This document shows, one piece after another, positions 45,101-54,382 of a DNA stretch of 64,000 bases. The notes beneath the pieces were generated by a model, which worked only from the letters and a program-made list of their open reading frames with translations, made no database searches and was not told the DNA's origin. Numbering within the stretch: position 1 is the first letter of the stretch; each line of letters opens with the position of its first letter. The stretch lies in assembly GCF_000635915.2 (NCBI RefSeq), contig NZ_CP015614.1, positions 1,409,501-1,473,500 on the forward strand. The letters are read 5' to 3'. Made by a program: the position numbers and the translations under genes. This stretch comes from Brevundimonas naejangsanensis. Its GTDB lineage: Bacteria > Pseudomonadota > Alphaproteobacteria > Caulobacterales > Caulobacteraceae.

Positions 45101-46474
45101 ATGGCGCGCGACTCTCTTCTCTTCGTCTGCAAATCCTGCGGGGCGGTTCATTCCAAATGGGCGGGGCAATGCTCGGCCTGCGGCGAGTGGAATGCGCTGG
45201 TCGAGGAAACCAAGGCCGCCCCGCCGGGCGCCATGAAGCCCGCCTCGACCGCGCGCGGGCGCGGGGTGCAGTTCGAGACGTTGCAATCCGACACGCCTGA
45301 GCCGCCGCGCATCGTCACCGGCGTGACCGAGTTCGACCGCGTCTGCGGCGGCGGCGTGGTGCCCGGCTCGGCCATCCTGCTGGGCGGCGACCCGGGCGTC
45401 GGCAAGTCGACCCTGCTGCTGGAAGTCACGGCCAAGGCCGCCCGCAACGGCGCCAAGGTCGCCTATATCTCGGGCGAAGAAGCGATCGAGCAGATCCGCG
45501 CCCGCGCCAAGCGCATGGGCGTGGCCGACGCCGAGGTGTCGCTGGCCTCCGCCACGGCGCTGCGCGACATCCTGACGACGCTGAAGCGCGATCCGTTCGA
45601 CATCGTCATCATCGATTCCATCCAGACGCTGTGGAGCGACGCGCACGACGCCGGTCCCGGCTCCATCACCCAGGTGCGCGCCTGCGCCGCCGAACTGGTG
45701 CGGCTGGCCAAGAACGGCGGCCCGGCCATCGTCCTGGTCGGCCACGTCACCAAGGACGGCCAGATCGCCGGGCCGCGCGTGGTCGAGCACATGGTCGACG
45801 CCGTGCTCAGCTTCGAGGGCGAGCGCGGCTATCCGTTCCGCATCCTGCGCGCGGGCAAGAACCGTTTCGGCGCCACCGACGAGATCGGCGTGTTCGAGAT
45901 GGGCGACGCCGGCCTGCGCGAAGTGCCCAACCCCTCGGCCCTGTTTCTGGGCGAAGGCAAGGACCGGGCGCCCGGCGCCGCCGTCTTCGCCGGCATCGAG
46001 GGGTCGCGCCCTGTTCTGGTGGAAATACAGGCCCTTGTCGCCCCTTCTGCATACGGCACGCCAAGACGCGCCGTCGTCGGCTGGGACTCCGGCCGCCTGG
46101 CCATGCTGCTGGCGGTGCTGGAGGCGCGCTGCGGCCTCGGGTTCGGCGACAAGGACGTCTATCTGAACGTCGCGGGGGGGATGCGGATCAACGAACCCGC
46201 CGCCGATCTGGCCGCCGCCGCCGCCCTGATCTCCTCCGCCCTCGACATGCCCCTGCCGCAGGGCTGCGTCGTCTTCGGCGAGATCGGCCTGTCCGGCGAG
46301 GTTCGCGCCGTCGGCCGCGCCGAGGCCCGCCTGCGCGAAGCCCAGAAGCTGGGCTTCGAGCGCGCCCTCGCCCCGCCACAAGCCAACGGCAAGGTGAAGA
46401 AGGGCGATGTCGCCCTGACCGTCGTCACCCGCCTGACCGATGCGGTCGAGCGAATCTCCCAGAACCGCTACTAA
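45101..46474 (+). CDS. radA: DNA repair protein RadA
   Basis: 457 residues. RadA is a RecA-like helicase that drives branch migration of recombination intermediates. The N-terminal zinc finger has Cys10, Cys13, Cys24 and Cys27 (FVCKSCGAVH, GQCSACGEW). Walker A GDPGVGKS is at 96-103, and the family-specific KNRFG motif is in RAGKNRFGATDE. The C-terminal Lon-like domain (from about 290) has LNVAGGMRINEPAADLAAA. A gctaggtc box (about 45087-45094) ends 6 bases before the ATG with no Shine-Dalgarno sequence. cvpA and purF follow on the same strand. Confidence 0.95.
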   Translation: MARDSLLFVCKSCGAVHSKWAGQCSACGEWNALVEETKAAPPGAMKPASTARGRGVQFETLQSDTPEPPRIVTGVTEFDRVCGGGVVPGSAILLGGDPGVGKSTLLLEVTAKAARNGAKVAYISGEEAIEQIRARAKRMGVADAEVSLASATALRDILTTLKRDPFDIVIIDSIQTLWSDAHDAGPGSITQVRACAAELVRLAKNGGPAIVLVGHVTKDGQIAGPRVVEHMVDAVLSFEGERGYPFRILRAGKNRFGATDEIGVFEMGDAGLREVPNPSALFLGEGKDRAPGAAVFAGIEGSRPVLVEIQALVAPSAYGTPRRAVVGWDSGRLAMLLAVLEARCGLGFGDKDVYLNVAGGMRINEPAADLAAAAALISSALDMPLPQGCVVFGEIGLSGEVRAVGRAEARLREAQKLGFERALAPPQANGKVKKGDVALTVVTRLTDAVERISQNRY

Positions 46475-46511
46475 GGCGCGTTCCCCATCCTCCTTGAGGC
46501 CCACAGCGCGC

Positions 46512-47048
46512 GTGACCGGCTACGACGTCTTCGTGATCCTGGCCCTGCTGGCCTCGGGCGCCGCCGGATGGTTCCGCGGCGGCATGCGCGAGATCACGTC
46601 TCTGTTCAGCTTCCTGCTGGCGGCGCTGCTGGCGCTGATCACCCTGCCGTGGACGGCGCCGGTCGGACGTTCTCTGGTCGATCCCGACTGGGCCGGATCT
46701 GTGCTGGCCGTGGGTCTGGTCTTCGTCCTCCTCTATTTCGGCCTGCGCTTAATCGGTTCAGCCATTTCTCAAGGCGCGCGCGGCCATGCGCTGGGCGTGC
46801 TGGACCAGACGCTGGGCCTAGGCGTCGGTCTGGTTCGCGCCCTGGGACTGATCGGCGCCGTGCACCTGATCATCATGGGCGCCATGCAGGACAATCCGCC
46901 GCGCTGGCTGTCCGAGGCCGCGACCGCCCCCGTCAGCGAAGGCGCCGCGCGCGCCATCCAGATCGTTTTGCCTACCCTCGGAAAGGGCGCCGACGCCCTC
47001 ACCCCCGTGGTCGGTTCTTCCGTCCGCGAAGGGTTTTCCACCCCTTAA
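46512..47048 (+). CDS. cvpA: CvpA family membrane protein
   Basis: 178 residues from a GTG start at 46512; there is no ATG before the first membrane segment. The sequence TGYDVFVILALLASGAAGWFRGGMREITSLFSF with its conserved Gly/Arg is the CvpA N-terminal signature. Four membrane segments are visible. CvpA was first found through colicin V production, and its cellular role is unclear. As in E. coli it lies directly before purF. Confidence 0.9.
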   Translation: MTGYDVFVILALLASGAAGWFRGGMREITSLFSFLLAALLALITLPWTAPVGRSLVDPDWAGSVLAVGLVFVLLYFGLRLIGSAISQGARGHALGVLDQTLGLGVGLVRALGLIGAVHLIIMGAMQDNPPRWLSEAATAPVSEGAARAIQIVLPTLGKGADALTPVVGSSVREGFSTP

Positions 47049-47129
47049 GCCTTGCCCCCGACGCATTCGCAGACTACGTGCGCGTCGCCGCCCATTGAGT
47101 TATCTTCCCCCGGTCATCGGAGCCTGACG

Positions 47130-48635
47130 ATGCGCCACCATATCGCCGAACCCGTCGTTCACCGTGAGCATTGGCGTGAGCCGGAGGACGACCAGCTTCG
47201 TCTGGAATGCGGCGTCTGCGGGGTCTGGGGGGCGCCGAAAAACGAAGCCTCGTCCATCGTCGCCCTGGGCCTGCACGCCCTGCAGCATCGCGGCCAGGAA
47301 GCCTGCGGCATCGCCAGCGTCCACGACGAACTCTTCTATACCGAGCGGCATCAGGGTCTGGTTGGCGAAGCCTTCGGCAACGCCGAGCTGAGCAAGCGCC
47401 TGCCCGGCACGGCCGCCATCGGCCACACTCGTTACTCGACCGCAGGCGGCAGCTTCCTGCGCAACATCCAGCCGATGTTCGCCGACCTGGACCAGGGCGG
47501 CATCGCCATCGCTCACAATGGCAACCTGACCAATTTCAAATACTTGCACGCGCAACTTGTGCAGGAAGGCGCGATCTTCCAGTCGACCTCGGACTCCGAG
47601 GCCATCCTCCACCTGATCGCCCGCAGCCGGAAGGCCAAGATTGTCGACCGCTTCATCGACGCCCTCAGCCGCATCGAGGGCGGTTACGCCCTGATCGCTC
47701 AGACGCGGCTGAAGCTGATCGGCGCGCGCGACCCGCTGGGCATCCGCCCGCTGGTGCTGGGCAAGGTCGGCGAGGCCTGGGTGCTGGCGTCCGAAACCTG
47801 CGCGCTGGACCTGATCGGCGCCACCTTCGTACGCGATGTCGAGCACGGCGAGGTCGTGGTCATCGACGATGACGGCCTGACCTCGATCAAGCCCTTCGCC
47901 GCCCGCGCCGCCCGTCCCTGCCTGTTCGAATACGTCTATTTCGCCCGCCCCGACTCGGTCGTGAACGGCCGCGCCGTCTATGAGGTCCGCAAGGAGATGG
48001 GCCGTCGTCTGGCGCGCGAACACGTGGTCGAGGCCGACGTGGTGGTGCCGGTGCCCGATTCCGGCGTTCCCGCCGCCCTCGGCTACGCTCAGGAAAGCGG
48101 CCTGCCCTATGAGATGGGCATCATACGCAGCCACTATCTGGGCCGCACCTTCATCCAGCCCAGCCAGGGCGCCCGTCAGAAGGGCGTGCGGATGAAGCAC
48201 AGCCCCAACCGCGCCGCCCTGGAAGGCAAGCGCGTCGTGCTGATCGACGATTCCATCGTGCGCGGCACCACCTCGCTGAAGCTGGTCCGCGCCGTGCGCG
48301 CGGCGGGCGCCAAGGAGGTGCACCTGCGCTCCGCCAGCCCTCAGATCCTCTATCCCGACTTCTATGGCATCGACATGCCCGAGCGGTCGCAACTGATGGC
48401 CGCCACCCACAGCATGGAAGAGATGCGCGCGGTGCTGGAGGTCGATTCCCTCGGTTTCCTGTCCATCGACGGCCTGTACGACGCCCTCGGCGCCGGGCCG
48501 CGCGATCCCGCCAACCCGCAGTTCACCGACCACTACTTCACCGGCGACTATCCGACCCGCCTGCTGGACCGTGAGATCGAGGAAGGCGGCCGCGATCCGC
48601 GCGGGAAGCAACTTTCTCTGCTGGTGACCGCTTAA
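47130..48635 (+). CDS. purF: Amidophosphoribosyltransferase
   Basis: 501 residues. It makes phosphoribosylamine from PRPP and glutamine, the first purine step. A propeptide of 26 residues precedes the likely N-terminal nucleophile Cys27 in LECGVCGVWG. The glutaminase domain (GLHALQHRGQEACGIAS; TRYSTAGGS) is followed by the PRPP-binding VVLIDDSIVRGTTSLKLV. The C-terminal CxxC that holds an Fe-S cluster in Bacillus-type PurF is replaced by FTDHYFTG, so no cluster is expected there. The ATG at 47130 is preferred to an upstream frame. Confidence 0.96.
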   Translation: MRHHIAEPVVHREHWREPEDDQLRLECGVCGVWGAPKNEASSIVALGLHALQHRGQEACGIASVHDELFYTERHQGLVGEAFGNAELSKRLPGTAAIGHTRYSTAGGSFLRNIQPMFADLDQGGIAIAHNGNLTNFKYLHAQLVQEGAIFQSTSDSEAILHLIARSRKAKIVDRFIDALSRIEGGYALIAQTRLKLIGARDPLGIRPLVLGKVGEAWVLASETCALDLIGATFVRDVEHGEVVVIDDDGLTSIKPFAARAARPCLFEYVYFARPDSVVNGRAVYEVRKEMGRRLAREHVVEADVVVPVPDSGVPAALGYAQESGLPYEMGIIRSHYLGRTFIQPSQGARQKGVRMKHSPNRAALEGKRVVLIDDSIVRGTTSLKLVRAVRAAGAKEVHLRSASPQILYPDFYGIDMPERSQLMAATHSMEEMRAVLEVDSLGFLSIDGLYDALGAGPRDPANPQFTDHYFTGDYPTRLLDREIEEGGRDPRGKQLSLLVTA

Positions 48636-48641
48636 GGCTGG

Positions 48642-48983
48642 ATGATCCAGCTCGGCTACTTCACGCTCGACACGCCTGACGTCGACAAGGCCCGCGCCTT
48701 CTATGCGGGCCTGTTCGGCTGGCGCTTCGACGACGCCTCGTCCAGCCCGACCTACGCCCATGTGGCGGAGGGGACCCCGCCGTTCGGCCTCACCAAGGGC
48801 GAGCACAAGGCCTTCCCCAACCTCTATTTCCGCGTCGACGACATAGAGGCGGCCTGCGCCCGGGTGGTCGAACTGGGCGGCCGCGCCGCCGTGCCGGCCG
48901 AAAGCCCGTCCGGCCTGTCCGCGGTCGTCAGCGACGACCAAGGCGTCAGCTTCAGCCTGTGGCAGCCCGCGCCGGGTTACTGA
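48642..48983 (+). CDS. VOC (glyoxalase-fold) family protein
   Basis: 113 residues with the paired beta-alpha-beta pattern of the vicinal oxygen chelate fold: QLGYFTLDTPDVDKARAFYAGLFGWRFDD for the first unit, NLYFRVDDIEAACARVVELGGR for the second. It could be a bleomycin-resistance or dioxygenase-like enzyme; the metal ligands are not clear. It starts 6 bases after purF, so it is in the same transcript. Confidence 0.82.
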   Translation: MIQLGYFTLDTPDVDKARAFYAGLFGWRFDDASSSPTYAHVAEGTPPFGLTKGEHKAFPNLYFRVDDIEAACARVVELGGRAAVPAESPSGLSAVVSDDQGVSFSLWQPAPGY

Positions 48984-49021
48984 GCCTTTCGCCGGACGGC
49001 CTGCCGCGCTATCAGCGGGCC

Positions 49022-49783
49022 ATGTCCGAGAACGCTTCCCTCCCCCTCGCCAATCGCGTCGCCCTGGTCGTCGGCGCCTCGCGCGGCATCGGCCGCGAGG
49101 CCGCCCTCGCCCTGGCCAAGGCCGGCGCCCACGTCATCGCCGCCGCCCGCACCCAGGGCGCGCTTGAGGAGTTGGACGACGAGATCTTCGCCGCTACCGG
49201 CCAGCACGCCAGCCTGGTCCCCTTCGACCTGGTGGATGGCGGCGCCATCGACCGTCTCGGCGGCGCCCTGTTCGAGCGGTTCGGCAAACTGGACATCTGG
49301 GTTCAGGCCGCCGCCACCATGGGCCCGTCGGGCCTGACTCCGGTCGCCCACGCCGAGCCGCGCGAGTTCGCCAAGGTCGAGAAGATCAACTTCACCGGCG
49401 TCTATCGCCTGATCCGCTCGCTGGAGCCTCTGCTGCGCGCTTCGGACGCGGGTCGCGCCATCCACCTGACCACCAGCGTCGCCAGCCACCCGCGCGCCTT
49501 CTGGGGCATGTACGCCGCGACCAAGGCGGGCGCCGAGGCCCTGGTCAAATGCTGGGCGGACGAGATCGAGAGCACCCCGGTTCGCGCCTGCATCGTCGAT
49601 CCGGGCCGGATGCGAACCCAGTTGCGCGCCCAGGCCTTTCCGGGCGAAGATCCCGAAACCCTGCCTCATCCTTCGGAGATCGGCCCCCTGATCGTCGAAC
49701 TGGCCCGCCCCGACTTCACCCCGCCCCTGACGGTCAGCTTCAAGGAATGGAAGCAGGGTCTGTCGGCGGACGCGCTGATCTGA
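49022..49783 (+). CDS. Short-chain dehydrogenase/reductase
   Basis: 253 residues. NAD(P) loop VVGASRGIGREAALALA, a catalytic Tyr-Lys pair in MYAATKAGAEAL and TTSVAS just before it. The sequence NFTGVYRLIRSLEPLLRAS is typical of the classical SDR family. The substrate is unknown. The ATG at 49022 begins the domain. It lies 38 bases after the VOC gene and 7 bases before the O-antigen ligase-like gene. Confidence 0.88.
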   Translation: MSENASLPLANRVALVVGASRGIGREAALALAKAGAHVIAAARTQGALEELDDEIFAATGQHASLVPFDLVDGGAIDRLGGALFERFGKLDIWVQAAATMGPSGLTPVAHAEPREFAKVEKINFTGVYRLIRSLEPLLRASDAGRAIHLTTSVASHPRAFWGMYAATKAGAEALVKCWADEIESTPVRACIVDPGRMRTQLRAQAFPGEDPETLPHPSEIGPLIVELARPDFTPPLTVSFKEWKQGLSADALI

Positions 49784-49790
49784 CGTCACC

Positions 49791-51101
49791 ATGTTCAGGG
49801 AGGCGGGCGCAGACGAACAGGTGATCCCGCCCTTGGCGGCGAAGCGCCCGGCGCTGCCCCTGGCGCGCGCCGCCCCTCTGGCCGACATCGTGGCGGTCAT
49901 CGCCTCGATCGGACTGGTCCTGACCTATGTCGGCTTCTGGAGCGCCCCGCTGACGGGCTATGGCGCGCGCTCGGCCGACTTTCTGCGCAACTTCTACTAT
50001 CCGGCCTATCTGCTGGCCCTGGTGCTGGTCTGCATGCGCCCCGGCCGTGCGTTGAAGGGGATGCTACGCTCGCCGCTGCTGATCGCCCTGCTGCTGCTCA
50101 CGGCGGCGACCTATTTCTGGTCGATCATGCCGGACCTGACGGCGCGGCGCATTCCGGCTCTGGTCTTCACCACTCTGGCCGGGGTGGCGCTGGCGTCGCG
50201 CTGGAGCTGGAAAAGCCTGACCGAGATCATCGCCGGGACGCTGGCGGTGCTGGCGGTGATTTCCTTCCTGTTGGGCCTGTTGCTGCCCGACATGGGCCGG
50301 ATGCAGGAACTGTTCCCCGGCGCCTGGCGCGGCCTGTGGCTGGAAAAGAACTCGCTCGGCAACGTCATGGTGAAGTCGACCGTTTTCATGATCGCCGCGG
50401 GCATGATGGCGCCGGAACGACGCAAGCTCTGGTTCGGCCTGGCGCTGCTGCCTGTCCTGCTCATCTTCCTGTCGACATCGAAAACCGCCCTAGTGGTGCT
50501 GTTCCTGTCGATGGCCGCCATGGGCTTCGTGGCGATCGTGAAGTCCGGCCCGCTGCGCGCCGTCATCGCCACCTGGCTGGCGGTCGTGGTGGTGATCGGG
50601 GCGGGTCTGCTGATGGCGACGGAGACGGACACGTTCTTCGCCCTCCTGGGCAAGGACGCCACCCTGACCGGCCGGACGGAGATCTGGTCCGGCATCATGC
50701 AGCAGATGTCCGAGCATCCGTGGCGCGGCTTCGGCTATGGCGCGGTGTGGGACGACCCCAGCTTCACCGGCCCCAAGGCGTGGATCGGCTATCAGGCCCA
50801 CTTCATTCCCGCCGACGCCCACAGCGGCTGGCTGGAGCTCTACATCGCCCTGGGGCTGGGCGGCGTCATCCTGTTCGCCCTCTTCCTGCTGCAGATCTGG
50901 GCTCAGTCCTTCTGGGCGGCCTATACCAGCCCGGCGGGATGGCTGGTCCTGCCGATGATGACCTCCTACATCATCACCATGATGACCGAGAGCATCGCCA
51001 TGAACTGGCATGAGCTGCGCTGGGTGGTCGTCGTCGCCATCGCGCTCAAGCTGGCCCTCGGCGACGAGCCCGAGGCCCCGAACGCGCCAAGACGGCTATA
51101 G
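49791..51101 (+). CDS. O-antigen ligase / polysaccharide polymerase-like membrane protein
   Basis: 436 residues with about eleven hydrophobic segments. The larger periplasmic loop with GRTEIWSGIMQQMSEHPWRGFGYG and the conserved His in AHSGWLELYIALGLGG is the Wzy/WaaL (PF04932) signature. These proteins either polymerise repeat units or join them to lipid A-core; in Caulobacter, relatives also polymerise holdfast polysaccharide. No glycosyltransferase lies beside it, so the polysaccharide it serves cannot be told. It is the last gene of the radA-cvpA-purF run. Confidence 0.82.
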   Translation: MFREAGADEQVIPPLAAKRPALPLARAAPLADIVAVIASIGLVLTYVGFWSAPLTGYGARSADFLRNFYYPAYLLALVLVCMRPGRALKGMLRSPLLIALLLLTAATYFWSIMPDLTARRIPALVFTTLAGVALASRWSWKSLTEIIAGTLAVLAVISFLLGLLLPDMGRMQELFPGAWRGLWLEKNSLGNVMVKSTVFMIAAGMMAPERRKLWFGLALLPVLLIFLSTSKTALVVLFLSMAAMGFVAIVKSGPLRAVIATWLAVVVVIGAGLLMATETDTFFALLGKDATLTGRTEIWSGIMQQMSEHPWRGFGYGAVWDDPSFTGPKAWIGYQAHFIPADAHSGWLELYIALGLGGVILFALFLLQIWAQSFWAAYTSPAGWLVLPMMTSYIITMMTESIAMNWHELRWVVVVAIALKLALGDEPEAPNAPRRL

Positions 51102-51265
51102 CGCAGGCGGATTCAACAGGGCGTCAGCCCTGTATCAGCCCCTCTGACCCAGCCAGCTTACGTTTGCATATCGAATAGCGGCTGGCGGCCGCCGCATAGC
51201 CCGCGCCTCATCGACACAGGACCGCGTCGCAACCCTGCAGGCGCCGACCTGACGACGCCCGCATG

Positions 51266-51302
51266 AAAGAAGCGGCGCCTTAGCGCTTGGCGCCGCCCTT
51301 CT
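51266..51302 (-). terminator. Terminator at the end of der
   Basis: On the minus strand an 8-bp or longer GC stem (GGCGGCGCC with GGCGCCGC) encloses the der stop codon in its loop and is followed by TTCTTTC. It is a plausible intrinsic terminator for the yfgM-bamB-der operon. Confidence 0.6.
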
Positions 51303-52905
51303 GGCCCGTACGGACGCGGCCCGAGCGTGACACTTGCCGCGCGCCGCCCCGGGCGCCCTTGCCGATGAAGGCGTTGGAGCCCGACTTCTTGGACGCGCTG
51401 GCCTTCAGCCCGCCCAGCGGCTTCACCTTGGGCTTGATGCCGGCCTTGGCCTTCTGCTCCAGCGCCTTGCCGGGCAGGTTGGACAGCTTCTCGGCCTTCT
51501 CGGCCTTGATGACCCGACGCGGCGCGGTCTTGGCGTCGCCCTTGAAGCGTTCCGGCCCCGACTTGGCGCCGCCCGCGGCATAGGGGTTGGCCGAGCCCGA
51601 CTTGACGTTCAGGCGGATGGGCGTGCCCTGCAGGTCGAAGCTCTCGCGGATCGAGTTGACCAGATAGCGCTTGTAGTGGTCCGGCATCGCCTCGGCCCGG
51701 CTGGCCATCATCACGAACGTCGGAGGGCGGGCCTTGGTCTGGGCGATGTATTTGGGCTTGATGCGCTTGCCGTCCACGGCGGGCGGCGGGTGCCTCTGCG
51801 TCGCCAGGGACAGCCAGTCGTTCAGGTCCTTGGTCTTCACCTTGACCGACCAGGTGTCATAGGCCTGAAGCACGGCGGGCATCAGGCGCTCGACGCCGCG
51901 CCCATTGAACGAGGACAGGGCGACAAACGGCGAGCCGCGCAGCTGCGGCAGCTTTTCGTCGGCCAGACGCTTCAGCTCGGCCAGACGCGACTGGGGCTCT
52001 TCTTCCAGGTCCCATTTGGCGGCGACATAGACCAGCGCCCGCCCTTCCCGCTCGACCAGATCGGCCAGCTGCAGGTCCTGGGTGTCGAAGGCGTCGTCCT
52101 TGTCCATCACCATGATCACCACCTCGGCGAAGGTGATGGCGCGGATGGTGTCGGCGACCGACAGCTTTTCCAGCTTCTCCTGGACGCGGGCCTTTCGGCG
52201 CATCCCGGCGGTGTCGATCAGGCGGATGTTGCGGCCTTCCCAGACCCAGTCCACCGAGATGGAGTCGCGCGTGATCCCCGCTTCCGGCCCGGTCAGCAGG
52301 CGGTCGTCGCCGATCAGGCGGTTGATCAGGGTCGACTTGCCCGCGTTCGGGCGTCCGATCACGGCGATGCGGATCGGCTTTTCAGGCTCGTCGACTTCCT
52401 CGATGAAGATGTCCGCCGAGGCCGCCAGAACCGCCTGATACAGATCGGCCATGCCTTCGCCGTGCTCGGCCGAGATCGGCACCGGCTCACCGAAGCCCAG
52501 GCCGTGCGCCTCGCCCACGCCCCCGCCGCTCTCGCGGCTTTCGGACTTGTTGGCCAGCAGGATGATCGGCTTGTGCACCTTGCGCAGGCGATCGGCGAAG
52601 ATGCGGTCCAGCGAGGTCACGCCTTCGCGCGCGTCCATCATGAACAGGATCAGGTCCGCGTCGTCGATCGCCGCCTCGGTCTGCTCGCGCATCCGGGCTT
52701 CCAGGCTTTCGTCGGTGACGTCCTCATACCCCGCCGTGTCGATCAGGGTCAGATCCATGTCGCCGATCACGCCGTCGGCGTAGCGGCGGTCGCGGGTCAC
52801 GCCGGGGCGATCATCGACCAGCGCAAGGCGCTTGCCGACGAGGCGGTTGAACAGTGTCGACTTGCCCACATTGGGGCGGCCGACGATGGCGACCTTCAGA
52901 GCCAT
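51280..52905 (-). CDS. der: Ribosome-associated GTPase Der (EngA)
   Basis: 541 residues. Der has two GTPase domains and helps assemble the 50S subunit. The first P-loop GRPNVGKST is at residues 9-17 and the second GRPNAGKST at 184-192; DTAGY and DTAGM switch motifs and both NK/TKxD-like loops follow. A KH-like domain is at about 360-440. The last 95 residues form an extra tail, rich in Lys, Ala and Gly, unlike shorter Der proteins. The order yfgM-bamB-der is the same as in E. coli. Confidence 0.94.
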   Translation of the reverse strand: MALKVAIVGRPNVGKSTLFNRLVGKRLALVDDRPGVTRDRRYADGVIGDMDLTLIDTAGYEDVTDESLEARMREQTEAAIDDADLILFMMDAREGVTSLDRIFADRLRKVHKPIILLANKSESRESGGGVGEAHGLGFGEPVPISAEHGEGMADLYQAVLAASADIFIEEVDEPEKPIRIAVIGRPNAGKSTLINRLIGDDRLLTGPEAGITRDSISVDWVWEGRNIRLIDTAGMRRKARVQEKLEKLSVADTIRAITFAEVVIMVMDKDDAFDTQDLQLADLVEREGRALVYVAAKWDLEEEPQSRLAELKRLADEKLPQLRGSPFVALSSFNGRGVERLMPAVLQAYDTWSVKVKTKDLNDWLSLATQRHPPPAVDGKRIKPKYIAQTKARPPTFVMMASRAEAMPDHYKRYLVNSIRESFDLQGTPIRLNVKSGSANPYAAGGAKSGPERFKGDAKTAPRRVIKAEKAEKLSNLPGKALEQKAKAGIKPKVKPLGGLKASASKKSGSNAFIGKGARGGARQVSRSGRVRTGQKGGAKR

Positions 52906-52936
52906 GTCGGCCTTCTAGCTTAAATCGAGGAAAAGG

Positions 52937-54358
52937 TCAGCGGATGCTGACCAGCTGACCCTTGTCGGTCAGAACGTAAAGCGCGCCGTTATAGGCGGCC
53001 GGGGCGATATAGGCGGCCGAACCCAGCTTCAGGCTGGCGGTCTGCGCGCCGGTCTTCGGATCAAAGGCCACCGCCTCGCCGTCCGAGTTGACCAGAACCA
53101 GACGGTTGGACGCCATGATCGGACCCGACCAGACCGGGCGCACGGTGCGCTTGCCGAAGCCCAGGAAGCCGCCTTCCTTGCGCACGCGGCCTTCGTTCAA
53201 GTCGCGGGTCCAGTAGACCTGCCCCGTCTCGCGGTTGACCACGGTCAGCTCGCCCGACTTGGACACCACATAGAGCACGTCGCCGACCGGCAGGGGCTGG
53301 TTCACGCCCGCCACCGGCAAGGACCACTTCGGCTGGCCGCTGCGCAGATCCATCGACTGCAGCACGCCCGACTGGCTGACGGCGTAGACCTGGCCGCGGC
53401 TGACCACCGGGCGACCGGCGATGTCGCGCAGTTCAGACAGGGCGCTGGTGCGGCTGGTGCGCGACAGCACCTGCTCCCACACCGGCTGGCCGTTCGAGGC
53501 CTGCAGGGCCACGATCTGACCCGAGGAGAAGGGCGCCACCACCGTGCCGCCGCTGACCGCCGGGCTGGAGGCGCGCATGATGCGGGCCGGCTCGGTGATG
53601 CCGCGATAGGACCAGTCCTGCTGGCCGTTGGCCACGTTGAAGGCCATCAACTGGTTGTCGACGTCGACGACATAGACCCGCTGGCCCGACACCGTCGGCG
53701 CGCCGTGGATCGGCAGATCCACCGAGGTGCGCCACAGCTCGGCGCCCGTATTGGCGTCGAACGCCGTCATGACGCGATAGCCGGACGAGACGAAGACCTT
53801 GCCGTCGCTGACTGCGAGACCGCCGCCGAAACCGCCGCCGCCCGCGCCGCCGCCGAAGCCGACGCCCAGGATGCGGCGACCGCGGTCGGCCTCGTCGACC
53901 TTGACGCTGGCCTTCCACGCCACCTGGCCGGTGCCGGCGTCAACGGCCGTCACGCCCGCCTCGCCGTCCAGCACGAAAATCTTGCCGCCGTCGGCGACGA
54001 CCGGCGACATCACCTGATTGGTCCGCCCCGATCCGGCGCCGATGTCGCGCCGCCAGGCGACGGCGAAGTCCGGCGCGGCGATGACGTGCTCGACGGCGTT
54101 CTCGGCGTTGCCGCCCGGCTGGCTCCAGCTGGTGGCCGCCTGCGGTCCGGGCAGAAAGAAATCGCGGCCCGACAGAGCGGCCGACGGCGTCAGCTGCTGT
54201 TCGAACTCAAGAATGGATATCCGTTGGCCTTCGCTGGCGGTCGCCACCGGCTCCTTGTCGCCGCCCAGGCCGAACGGCAGGACCTTGCGAACGGTGCCGC
54301 AGGAGGCGACGGTCATCGCCAGGCCGCACAGCAGAGCGACTTTCAGGGTTTTGTTCAT
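52937..54358 (-). CDS. bamB: Outer-membrane assembly lipoprotein BamB
   Basis: 473 residues. The lipoprotein signal MNKTLKVALLCGLAMTVASC sets the lipidated cysteine at residue 20. The rest is a beta-propeller of PQQ-like repeats with recurring GKIFVLDGEAGVTAVDAGTG and GKVFVSSGYRVMTAFDANTG units. BamB is a scaffold in the BAM complex and shares outer-membrane protein folding with SurA. The conserved Gly-rich run GFGGGAGGGGFGGG inside one loop is unusual. It lies 31 bases before der and 24 bases after the YfgM-like gene, so the three are co-transcribed. Confidence 0.9.
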   Translation of the reverse strand: MNKTLKVALLCGLAMTVASCGTVRKVLPFGLGGDKEPVATASEGQRISILEFEQQLTPSAALSGRDFFLPGPQAATSWSQPGGNAENAVEHVIAAPDFAVAWRRDIGAGSGRTNQVMSPVVADGGKIFVLDGEAGVTAVDAGTGQVAWKASVKVDEADRGRRILGVGFGGGAGGGGFGGGLAVSDGKVFVSSGYRVMTAFDANTGAELWRTSVDLPIHGAPTVSGQRVYVVDVDNQLMAFNVANGQQDWSYRGITEPARIMRASSPAVSGGTVVAPFSSGQIVALQASNGQPVWEQVLSRTSRTSALSELRDIAGRPVVSRGQVYAVSQSGVLQSMDLRSGQPKWSLPVAGVNQPLPVGDVLYVVSKSGELTVVNRETGQVYWTRDLNEGRVRKEGGFLGFGKRTVRPVWSGPIMASNRLVLVNSDGEAVAFDPKTGAQTASLKLGSAAYIAPAAYNGALYVLTDKGQLVSIR

Positions 54359-54382
54359 GCGAATCATCCCGAAGGCGTCAAA

